From NCBI GenBank assembly GCA_964647905.1, contig CAZYJR010000001.1, forward strand, positions 248,001 to 312,000: a stretch of 64,000 bases of DNA. Reading direction: 5' to 3'. The DNA comes from CAZYJR01 sp964647905. Lineage in GTDB: Bacteria; Desulfobacterota; DSM-4660; Desulfatiglandales; HGW-15. The notes beneath the pieces were generated by a model. It was not told the origin of the DNA, made no database searches, and worked only from the letters and a program-made list of their open reading frames with translations. Positions 1 to 7,972 of the stretch are shown piece by piece. The translations under genes were made by a program, and so were the position numbers. The first letter of the stretch is position 1. The number at the start of each line of letters is the position of its first letter.

Positions 1-1
1 G

Positions 2-1030
2 GCTTTGGAAGAGGAAGGCTCCATCTTCCAGACCACGATGGACAGCGAGATAGCGCTTCACCTGGTGGCCCGGGCCATGAAGCGGGGCCTGGAAGGCGCC
101 GTGCTGGACATGGCGGGCAAGGTCAAGGGCGCCTACTCCATGGTGCTGCTAACCGAGGACAGCCTTATCGCCATCAGGGACCCCAACGGGTTCCGTCCAC
201 TGTGCCTGGGCAGGCTGGATTCGGGGTACGTAATCTCATCGGAGACCTGCGCCTTGGACCTGGTGGAGGCCGAGTACGTCCGGGAGGTGGAGCCCGGCGA
301 GATCCTCGTGGTGAACGGAAACGGACTCAAGAGCCTCCGCATGCAGGGCCCGGCCGGGAAGGCCCAGTGCGTCTTCGAGCTGATCTACTTCGCCAGGCCG
401 GACAGCAACGTTTTCGGAGAGAACGTCTACCTCTTCAGGAAAAGGCAGGGCGCGCTCATGGCCGAAGAGTACCCGGTGGAGGCCGATCTGGTCATGCCTT
501 TCCCGGACTCGGGCACCTACGCGGCCATCGGGTATGCCCAGGCCTCGGGGCTCCCCCTGGAGATGGGGATGATAAGGAACCACTACGTGGGCCGCACCTT
601 TATCCAGCCCTCCCAGAGCATGCGTGACTTCGGGGTCAAGGTGAAGCTCAACCCGGTGAGGGACCTCCTCCGGGACAAGCGGGTTGTCATAGTGGAGGAT
701 TCCATCATCCGGGGCACCACGGCCCGGACCAGGATAAAGACCCTTAGAAGGATAGGGGCCCGCGAGATCCACATGCTGGTGAGCTGCCCCCCCCACCGGT
801 TCCCCTGCCACTACGGGATCGATTTCTCCACCCGCGGGGAGCTGATAGCGGCCAGCAAGTCGGTGGAGGAGATCAGGGAGTTCACGGGCCTGGACAGCTT
901 GGGGTACCTCAGCCTCGACGGCCTGGTGCAGGCCTCGGCGATTCCCAGAGAGGACCTCTGCCTGGCCTGCTTTGACGGGCGTTATCCCGTGCCCATCGAG
1001 GAGGAAGTCTCCAAGTACAGCCTGGAGTAA
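2..1030 (+). CDS. purF: Amidophosphoribosyltransferase (C-terminal part, cut by window edge)
   Basis: PurF catalyses the first committed step of purine synthesis, moving glutamine amide nitrogen onto PRPP. The reading frame is open from the window edge, so the N-terminal glutaminase with its catalytic Cys lies outside; about 340 of roughly 470 residues are present. The PRPP-binding signature VVIVEDSIIRGTT and the motif YVGRTFIQPSQ are intact. Four cysteines (AQC, FPC and CLAC contexts) match the 4Fe-4S ligands of the Bacillus-type enzyme, so this should be the oxygen-sensitive iron-sulfur form; E. coli PurF lacks this cluster. The NifA-like gene begins 14 bp downstream and may be co-transcribed. 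Confidence 0.95.
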   Translation, partial: ALEEEGSIFQTTMDSEIALHLVARAMKRGLEGAVLDMAGKVKGAYSMVLLTEDSLIAIRDPNGFRPLCLGRLDSGYVISSETCALDLVEAEYVREVEPGEILVVNGNGLKSLRMQGPAGKAQCVFELIYFARPDSNVFGENVYLFRKRQGALMAEEYPVEADLVMPFPDSGTYAAIGYAQASGLPLEMGMIRNHYVGRTFIQPSQSMRDFGVKVKLNPVRDLLRDKRVVIVEDSIIRGTTARTRIKTLRRIGAREIHMLVSCPPHRFPCHYGIDFSTRGELIAASKSVEEIREFTGLDSLGYLSLDGLVQASAIPREDLCLACFDGRYPVPIEEEVSKYSLE

Positions 1031-1044
1031 GGGGCCTTATCAAC

Positions 1045-2586
1045 ATGGCAACAGGAAAGCCCTCGGAATCGCCTCCGGACAAGATCGCGTGCCTCTACGA
1101 GATAACCCGTGCGCTCCATGCCACGCTGGATCTCAGGAAGGCCTTGTATCATGTCCTGGACCTCATGTCCGAGCGCCTCGGCATGAACCGGGGATCAATC
1201 ACGCTCCTGACCCCGGAGACCTCGGAGATACATATCGTGGTGGCACACGGCGCCGGCTCGGCCCCCTCCAGGAGCCGCTACAAGCTGGGAGAGGGGATCA
1301 CCGGCCGCGTGGTGGAGTCCGGCCGGCCCATGGCGATCCCCCACCTGGACGAAGAGCCCCTGTTCCTGGACCGGACCAAGGCCAGGAGCCGGCTGGACAA
1401 GTCCAAGATCTCCTTCATCTGCGTTCCAATCAAGGAGGGCCGCCGCGTGCTGGGCGCTCTCAGCGTGGACCGGGCCTTCGACGCCTCCTCCCCCCTGGAC
1501 GACGACGTCACTCTCCTCACCATAATCGGCGGACTGATAGCCCAAAAGCTGAGCCTCCTCGAGCGGATCAACCGTGAGAAGGAGCAGCTGGATCGGGAAA
1601 ACCTGAGGCTCAGAAAGGAGCTCAGCAAGAAGTACAGCTTCAGCAACATCATAGGCAACAGCCGCAAGATGCAGGAGGTCTTCCACCTGATAACCCAGGT
1701 GGCAAAGAGCAACGCCAACGTGCTCCTCCTGGGGGAGAGCGGCACCGGCAAGGAGCTGGCTGCAAACGCCATCCACTACAACAGCCTCCGCTCGAGCAAG
1801 CCCCTGATCAAGGTCAACTGCGCGGCCCTCCCGGCCAACCTGGTGGAGGCGGAGCTTTTCGGCCATGAAAAAGGGGCGTTCACCGGAGCCGACCGCCAGA
1901 AAGAGGGCAAGTTCGAGCTGGCCAACGGCGGGTCCATATTCCTGGACGAGATTGGCTCCCTGGACCTGGAGAGCCAGGGCAAGCTCCTTAGGGTGCTCCA
2001 GGAAAGGGAGTTGGAGAGGCTGGGCGGGACACGGACCATCAAGGTCAGCGTGCGCCTGATAGCCGCCACCAACAAGGACCTGGCTGAGGCCGTGGAGGCC
2101 GGGGCCTTCAGGGAGGATCTGTTCTACCGCCTGAATGTCTATCCCATCTATCTGCCTCCCCTCAGGGAGCGGGAGGCGGACCTCCTCCTCCTGGCCGACT
2201 ACTTTCTGGAGAAATACAGCCGTGAGTACGGCAAGGACATAAAGCGGATTTCAACGCCGGCCATAGACGCCCTGATGCAGTATCACTGGCCCGGAAACAT
2301 CAGGGAGCTGGAGAACTGCATCGAGAGGGCGGTGCTCCTATGCGAGGACAAGGTGATCCACAGCTTCCACCTCCCCCCCACACTCCAGACCGCCGAGGAG
2401 ACCGGCACCCAGCAGGCCCAATCCCTCAAGGAGGCGGTGGAGCGCTTCGAGAGGGAGCTCTTGATCGACGCCCTCAAGACCAGCCGAGGAAACATGAGGC
2501 AGGCCGCCAGGGGCCTCAAGACCACGGAGCGGATCTTCGGCTACAAGGCTAAGAAGTACGGTATAGACCCGAGCCACTACAGGTGA
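1045..2586 (+). CDS. NifA-like sigma-54-dependent transcriptional activator (GAF-AAA-HTH)
   Basis: This is a 513-residue enhancer-binding protein that should remodel sigma-54 RNA polymerase at -24/-12 promoters. An N-terminal GAF domain (about 20-165) is followed by a helical linker. The AAA+ domain (about 200-435) has Walker A GESGTGKE (230-237), an intact GAFTGA loop (277-282) and Walker B FLDEIG. A Fis-type HTH lies at about 470-513. The order matches NifA, but the C-terminal linker lacks the CxxxxC pair typical of oxygen-sensing NifA, and no nif gene is in the window. A role at the sigma-54 promoter of amtB is possible but unproven. The ATG lies 14 bp after purF. Confidence 0.9.
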   Translation: MATGKPSESPPDKIACLYEITRALHATLDLRKALYHVLDLMSERLGMNRGSITLLTPETSEIHIVVAHGAGSAPSRSRYKLGEGITGRVVESGRPMAIPHLDEEPLFLDRTKARSRLDKSKISFICVPIKEGRRVLGALSVDRAFDASSPLDDDVTLLTIIGGLIAQKLSLLERINREKEQLDRENLRLRKELSKKYSFSNIIGNSRKMQEVFHLITQVAKSNANVLLLGESGTGKELAANAIHYNSLRSSKPLIKVNCAALPANLVEAELFGHEKGAFTGADRQKEGKFELANGGSIFLDEIGSLDLESQGKLLRVLQERELERLGGTRTIKVSVRLIAATNKDLAEAVEAGAFREDLFYRLNVYPIYLPPLREREADLLLLADYFLEKYSREYGKDIKRISTPAIDALMQYHWPGNIRELENCIERAVLLCEDKVIHSFHLPPTLQTAEETGTQQAQSLKEAVERFERELLIDALKTSRGNMRQAARGLKTTERIFGYKAKKYGIDPSHYR

Positions 2587-2604
2587 TCCCGCCTCGAGAC
2601 CCGC

Positions 2605-3903
2605 TCAGCGAAGCTTGAGCCAAAGGAGCTTGGCAGTGCCCCTGCCGGTGTTTTTCCAATGGCTGGGTGTATCCGAGACCAGGTAGATCAAGTCCCCGGA
2701 CCCGGCGCTGAAGACCCCCCGCTCGGTCCTCAGCTGTACCTTGCCCGAGAGCACGTAACCCACCTCCTGGCCCTTGTGAGTGAAGAAATGCGAGGAGAGC
2801 GCCTGCTTGGCAGGGATCTCTATGAGATAGGGCTCGGCCTTGAGGTCCAGGTCCATGGGGGTGAGGAGGCGCGCTGCTACGCCTCCTTCGGGAAGCCCGG
2901 ACAATTTGGTCTCCACGGCCTGGGATGCCGGGAAGACCACGGTTTCCGCCTTGCCCCGCCCGCCTTCGAAAAACGAGCTCACCTCCACAGAGAGTATCTC
3001 GGCGATCTTCAGCAGCGCCGGGAGCGAGGGGTATATCAGGTTGCTCTCCACCTGTGATATGGTGCTGGGGGTGACACCCACCCGGGAGGCCAGCTCCTTC
3101 TGAGAGAGCCCCCGCTTGTTCCGGAACCGCTTTATGCGGGTGCCCAGGTCCACACGGCCGGTTGCCCGCTCCTCGGTGTCGAAGGTGACACGCAGGTCCT
3201 TGGCCCAGTATCGAATGGGCTTGTTCAGGGTCTCCAGGCCGCGGTCCTCCGCCTTTATTACGCTCAGGAAGGTGGTGCCCCTCTTGACGCTCATCTCCAC
3301 GGCCACCTGGGCGATCTGGTTTATCTGGGCGCGGAGCCTCTGCGAGTGCGCTCGTTTTTCCAGGATCCAGTAGGCGACTGTATTGAGCTCGTAGAGCCTG
3401 GGGCAGGAGTGGGAGTAGAAGGCCAGCACTCGGTCCTCTCCCCCCCAGAGCTCCTCCATGCCGGTTATGCTCTCGAACACGAACCTCACCTCCCCCTCCA
3501 TGGCGGCGTGCGCCCCGTAGAGCGCCTCCATCACCTTGCCCGGGTCCCTGGGCTTCTCCACCCGGACGGTCCTGGATTTGCGAGGGGCATCCTGCCCGGA
3601 GTAGTGCTTCATGAAGACATCGGAGCCCCCGCCCTTGCCGTGGGTAAAGCAGTCCAGGATGGTGAGGCACCGGTGGTCGCCCAGGGGGCCCAGCTTGTCC
3701 AGGAGGTTCTTGGGCGAGCGGTCGAAGGTCACATAGATCAGGGGCTTTCCCTGCTCTTCCGACTCCCGCACGAAGTTCAAACAGAAGACCGACGCAAGGC
3801 TCCCGGCGTCGTCGTGCCACACCACGTTGTCACCGATATGGACCCCGCCCAAAAGGAGATCCAACTGGGGTATACCCGAGCTTGCCGACTGCTTCCTCTT
3901 CAT
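2605..3903 (-). CDS. KaiC-like ATPase domain / XRE HTH / cupin fusion regulator
   Basis: This 432-residue protein has three parts. Residues 1-245 resemble a RecA/KaiC-type ATPase domain, opening with SGIPQLDLLLGG like the KaiC start. An XRE helix-turn-helix follows (about 253-312, with LSQKELASRVGVTPSTISQVE), and then a C-terminal cupin (about 325-432). HTH-cupin regulators are common; the KaiC-like front end is the unusual part. Where KaiC has a GKT/GKS P-loop, this protein reads WHDDAGSLASVF (29-40), so the nucleotide site looks degenerate and the domain may be a sensor or oligomerisation module. The ligand of the cupin is unknown. It is convergent with the NifA-like gene and divergent from the hybrid kinase. 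Confidence 0.82.
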   Translation of the reverse strand: MKRKQSASSGIPQLDLLLGGVHIGDNVVWHDDAGSLASVFCLNFVRESEEQGKPLIYVTFDRSPKNLLDKLGPLGDHRCLTILDCFTHGKGGGSDVFMKHYSGQDAPRKSRTVRVEKPRDPGKVMEALYGAHAAMEGEVRFVFESITGMEELWGGEDRVLAFYSHSCPRLYELNTVAYWILEKRAHSQRLRAQINQIAQVAVEMSVKRGTTFLSVIKAEDRGLETLNKPIRYWAKDLRVTFDTEERATGRVDLGTRIKRFRNKRGLSQKELASRVGVTPSTISQVESNLIYPSLPALLKIAEILSVEVSSFFEGGRGKAETVVFPASQAVETKLSGLPEGGVAARLLTPMDLDLKAEPYLIEIPAKQALSSHFFTHKGQEVGYVLSGKVQLRTERGVFSAGSGDLIYLVSDTPSHWKNTGRGTAKLLWLKLR

Positions 3904-4134
3904 GATTCATACCATCCGGTTCGTTTGCAATACGATGTGTAATGCGGAGTGGTTCGGCCGGGGCCCATTGTCGAGCCGCCGCTGCCCGCCGATTCTCAGG
4001 TCGGGTCGGGCACCCTACCTATATCGATTATTTCGTCCATCCTGTCAATAACCGCTTGAAAACAAACGGAGCTTGGGGCAAGATCAGACTCGGGCAAACC
4101 GTCCCGCCGGCTTATCCCATGAGTGGAGCAGAGT

Positions 4135-6755
4135 ATGCTCGTACGGGCGCCCTTCCCATCAGGAGTTTTGTACCTCAAGGCCGGCCGATTTTTGCCGGTC
4201 TTATTCGCGTTTGTCTTTACAGTCAGCCTGGGGCAGGAGGCAACGGCGGATTCGCGGCCCTACCGGGTAGCCACGGTCGCCTGGGCCGGGTGGTCTCCGC
4301 TTCACGTGGCCGATGAGAAGGGTTTCTGGAAGAGGCTGGGGATCGACGTGGAGGTGGTGGACTATGACGATCCCATAGTCATACTGGAGGCCATGCGGGC
4401 CGGGCGGATCGATTTTGCCATGGACATGGCCGGAACCCTGGTGGGGGTCTACATGGAAGGGACCCCGGTGGTGGCACTTGCCGAGACCAACTGGTCACAC
4501 GGGGGAGACCGGATCATCATCAAGGCCGGGCGCGGCTTGAGGGATCACCGCGGCGGCCCCCTGGGCGTCTTCCTCAACAGGCCGTCCTGTCTATACTTCC
4601 TGGGGCTCTATCTACGGCCCAGGGGGCTTTCCTTGTCCGACTTCAGGATCGTGGAGATCAATCCCAAGGACATGGCGGCCCAGTTCGCTGTGGGAAGACT
4701 CCCGGTGATCGTGAGCTACGACCCGTGGGCCCTCCGTGCGATGGAGGAAGGGGGCGGGGTCTGCCTGGCCACTTCCGCCGACTTCCCGGGGTGCATCCCC
4801 GAGTGCATGTGGGCGTACCGGAAGCGCTTGCAGGAGATCCCGGCCGAGGATGTGACAAAGGTCATCCGGGGGTGGATTCATGCCGCGAGATGGGTGGGAG
4901 AGCCGGAGAACCGAAAGGAGTTCTTGGATATCCTGAACCGCCGGACCTTCCGGGAGGAGGGTCCTTACTCAGAGGAGGAGCTGAGCCGGCTCCTGGGTGC
5001 TGAGGATCCGGCCTCTTTGCTCGGCAGGTCCATCCTGGACTTCGTACCCCCCCAATACAGGGACGTGGTGGCGGGAAGAGTGGGACGGATCGAGTCAGAG
5101 GGAAGCCCCGTGGGCCTGATCGAGGAGCGGCTGGTACGCCTGGACGGTCAAGAGCTGGACGCCGAGGTGGCGGGGATCGGCATCACCTACCAGGGAGAGC
5201 CTGCGGTCCAGGTGGTCTTCAGGGACATTACGGAGCGAAAGGACGCCGAGCGGGCCCTAAGGGAGAGCGAATCACGGTTCAGGATCCTGTTCGATCTCTC
5301 CCCCCAGGCGATCGCCCTGACCGAGCAGGACAGCGACCGCCTGCTGGATGTAAACGCCCGGTTCTGTGAGATAACCGGATACGGCAAGGACGAGATCCTG
5401 GGGAGGAGCACGGCCGGGCTCTTTTACTCGGTCGAGGACCGCGAGCGGTTCCTGAGGGAGCTCAGGGAGACGGGCGCGGTCCAGGGCATGGAGATGGCCT
5501 ATCGGGCCAGGGACGGGTCCATGCTCCAGGCCGTAGTCTTCTCCCGAAAGATCGAGCTCGCCCAGGGCCCGGTGCTCCTTACCATCTTCCTGGACGTCAC
5601 CCGACAGAAGAGGCTGGAGGCCCAGCTCCAGCAGGCACAGCGCCTGGAGTCCATAGGCACCCTGGCAGGGGGGATAGCCCACGACTTCAACAACCTCCTC
5701 ATGGGGATCCAGGGAAGGACTTCCCTGGTGCTTGCGGACCTGGCCGAGTCCAGTCCACATTACGAGCACCTCAAGAGCATAGAAGAGCACGTGAAGAGCG
5801 CCTCCGATATGACCCGGCAGCTCCTTGGGTTCGCCCGGGGAGGGAAGTACGAGGTCAAGCCCGCCGACCCCAATGACCTGGTCCGGCGTACCACGGAGAT
5901 GTTCGGCCGCACCCGCAAGGACATCAGCATCCTGGTCGAGCTCTCCGGGGATGTCTCCGCTGTGGAGGCGGACAGCCGCCAGATGGAGCAGGTCCTCTTC
6001 AACCTTTACGTAAACGCCTCCCAGGCCATGCCCGAGGGGGGAGAGATCCGGGTCTCAACGCAGAACGCGGTCCTGGGGCCGGAGGATGCCATGCCCCACC
6101 AGGTGAGCGCAGGGAGGTACGTCTGCATCCGAGTGGAAGACACCGGCATAGGCATGGAAAGCCGGACCTTGAAGCAGATCTTCGATCCCTTCTTCACCAC
6201 ACCAAGGAGGTGGGCCGGGGAACCGGGCTGGGACTGGCCTCGGCCTACGGGATCATCAAGAACCACGGGGGTTACATCGATGTTTCCAGCGCTCCGGGCA
6301 AGGGAACCGTTTTCTTCATCTACCTGCCCGCCACCGACCGGCCGGTCAAGGAGACCCGCCGCGAGGAGGGCGGAGTCGCCGCCGGCAGCGGGACCATACT
6401 CCTTGTCGAGGATGAGCCGGCTGTCGCGGATGTGGCGGCCAGGATGCTCGTCAAGCTGGGCTACGAGGTGCTCACCGCGGGCAACGGAGCAGAGGCCTTG
6501 GAGGTTTACCAGAGAGAGGGAAGCCGGATCGACCTCGTGGTCCTGGATATGGTCATGCCGGGCATGGGGGGAGGAGAGGTCTTCGACCGGTTGAGGGAGA
6601 TCGACCCCGATGTGCGGGTGATCCTTGCCAGCGGCTACAGCATGGACGGACGGGCCATGGAGATACTGGAGCGCGGGTGCGACGGCTTTATTCAGAAGCC
6701 CTTCAGCCTTGGGGAGCTTTCCGCCAAGATCCGGGAGGTCCTGGAGCCCGGGTGA
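4135..6755 (+). pseudogene. Hybrid sensor kinase with periplasmic substrate-binding domain; frameshifted and internally deleted
   Basis: The start is taken as the ATG at 4135, 7 bp after GGAG and opening a signal peptide; a GTG lies at 4123. Residues about 45-285 are an NMT1/SsuA-type substrate-binding domain. At about 4981-5007 the frame passes straight into the middle of a PAS domain, with no transmembrane segment. A second PAS, a histidine kinase (GGIAHDFNN, N box, DTGIGM) and a receiver follow. Near 6200 the frame breaks: after FDPFFTT two extra bases (ACCACACC where ACCACC is expected) shift the frame, and the GRGTGLGLAS box and receiver (LLVEDE, VLDMVMP, QKPF) continue in the frame open at 6210-6755. 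Either the gene is decaying or the assembly has an indel; the missing membrane segment argues for real decay. Confidence 0.8.
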
Positions 6756-6869
6756 TGAGAGGCCCGTATGACGCCGCATGTCGAACCTCCGGAATCGCTA
6801 AGTCTTGTGTTGATCAATCAACTTCCAAAGTACCAGCAGATTAATACAGTGGAAAGGATAGAAGCTAAT

Positions 6870-7460
6870 ATGCCGATAACCTACAAGAACAGAAAAAATG
6901 TTACCTATACACTATATCAGTGCCCGACCAAGACCGGAAAGCTTCGCTATTATTTTGCAAAAGAAAGTGAAAAGGGTACTCCATGTCAAAAGATTCCTCA
7001 GGGCTATGAAGTCAGCGAAACTCCCAATGGCGTCGTCTCGCTTGTCAAGAGCCGTCCCAAGCTCATACACGATAGCGAACTGGAGGCCGTTAAGAAAGCG
7101 CTCGATGATCACCCGTCGGGTCACAGATACCGCATTTTTATTCGAAACAACCGTATTGATATTTACGAGGCCATTGGTCCGGATGCAGATGAGTTTATCG
7201 ATAGATTTCAGGATCATGGCCTTGGCTCTCGATTATCTAGAGAGGAGCTTAATGAATGGCTGGCCGCTCGTAGTAAGTTTGAGGCGGTGCTTAGGTTTAT
7301 TCTCTTGGATGAGGAGACGCGGTTGTATCAAGTGGAGAGGATGTGTTATTTGGGGAGTATCGAAGACTGGATTCCTGTCGGGAAGATGGATAAGATCGAG
7401 AGATTGGCTGAAAGCACGGTTGCACAGCTTGGCACGGAATCCTTTTTTGAATTGTTTTGA
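6870..7460 (+). CDS. Hypothetical protein in AT-rich segment
   Basis: I do not recognise this 196-residue protein. The ATG at 6870 is preferred because GGAAAGGA lies about 11 bp upstream; the frame is open further upstream to 6768. The N-terminal half is basic and aromatic, with two cysteines (YQCPTKTGK and TPCQKIPQGY contexts). The C-terminal half is acidic and helical. No signal peptide or membrane segment is visible. Base composition and codon use (many AAA, TTT, TAT codons) are clearly more AT-rich than the neighbours, which suggests recent acquisition. A nucleic-acid-associated or toxin-like role cannot be judged from sequence alone. Confidence 0.72.
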   Translation: MPITYKNRKNVTYTLYQCPTKTGKLRYYFAKESEKGTPCQKIPQGYEVSETPNGVVSLVKSRPKLIHDSELEAVKKALDDHPSGHRYRIFIRNNRIDIYEAIGPDADEFIDRFQDHGLGSRLSREELNEWLAARSKFEAVLRFILLDEETRLYQVERMCYLGSIEDWIPVGKMDKIERLAESTVAQLGTESFFELF

Positions 7461-7625
7461 GAGATGAGAGCATTGAGGCCTTTGCATTTCAAGTTGCTGC
7501 GATTTGAACGATGACCGAACCTTGGTGAGAAAAAGGTTCGGGAAGGCTCGCTTGAGGAATTAAATAATACGATAAAAGTAGTTCATGAGGAATCCGGCGA
7601 CAATTCTATATCAAAGGAGGCAGGG

Positions 7626-7943
7626 ATGAAGACGATCCATCTTTATGAAGAGAACGATTTCAGCGACAAGGGAATGAAGCAGATGCTGGTCCACGACTCG
7701 CCCTACTTCAAGATCCTGAACTTCAACTTCCGGGCTGGACAGGAGCTGCCCATTCATCACCACGACATCGAGGGGCAGCTCTCCATAGCGGTCCTGGAGG
7801 GGGAGGGCGAGTTCTTGGGTGCGGAGGGGGCCGCTTTGCCGGCCAAGGCAGGGGACGTCCTGATCTCGGACATAGCAGAGCCCCACGGCATTCGGGCTGC
7901 GAGCGACATGCGGGTGATCGTCACCATAGCACCTCCCATCTGA
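7626..7943 (+). CDS. Small single-domain cupin protein
   Basis: This 105-residue protein is a single cupin barrel. The first cupin motif reads ELPIHHHDIEGQLSIAVLEGEGEF, summarised as a His-His-His cluster followed by E and G residues. The second motif is around GDVLISDIAEPHGI, with a His late in the barrel. A metal site is therefore likely, but the substrate is unknown. A strong ribosome binding site (AAAGGAGGCAGGG) directly precedes the ATG. It stands alone between the AT-rich orphan and the convergent glnD gene. Confidence 0.85.
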   Translation: MKTIHLYEENDFSDKGMKQMLVHDSPYFKILNFNFRAGQELPIHHHDIEGQLSIAVLEGEGEFLGAEGAALPAKAGDVLISDIAEPHGIRAASDMRVIVTIAPPI

Positions 7944-7972
7944 TGGTTGAAGGCGAAGGCTTGATCCGGAAG

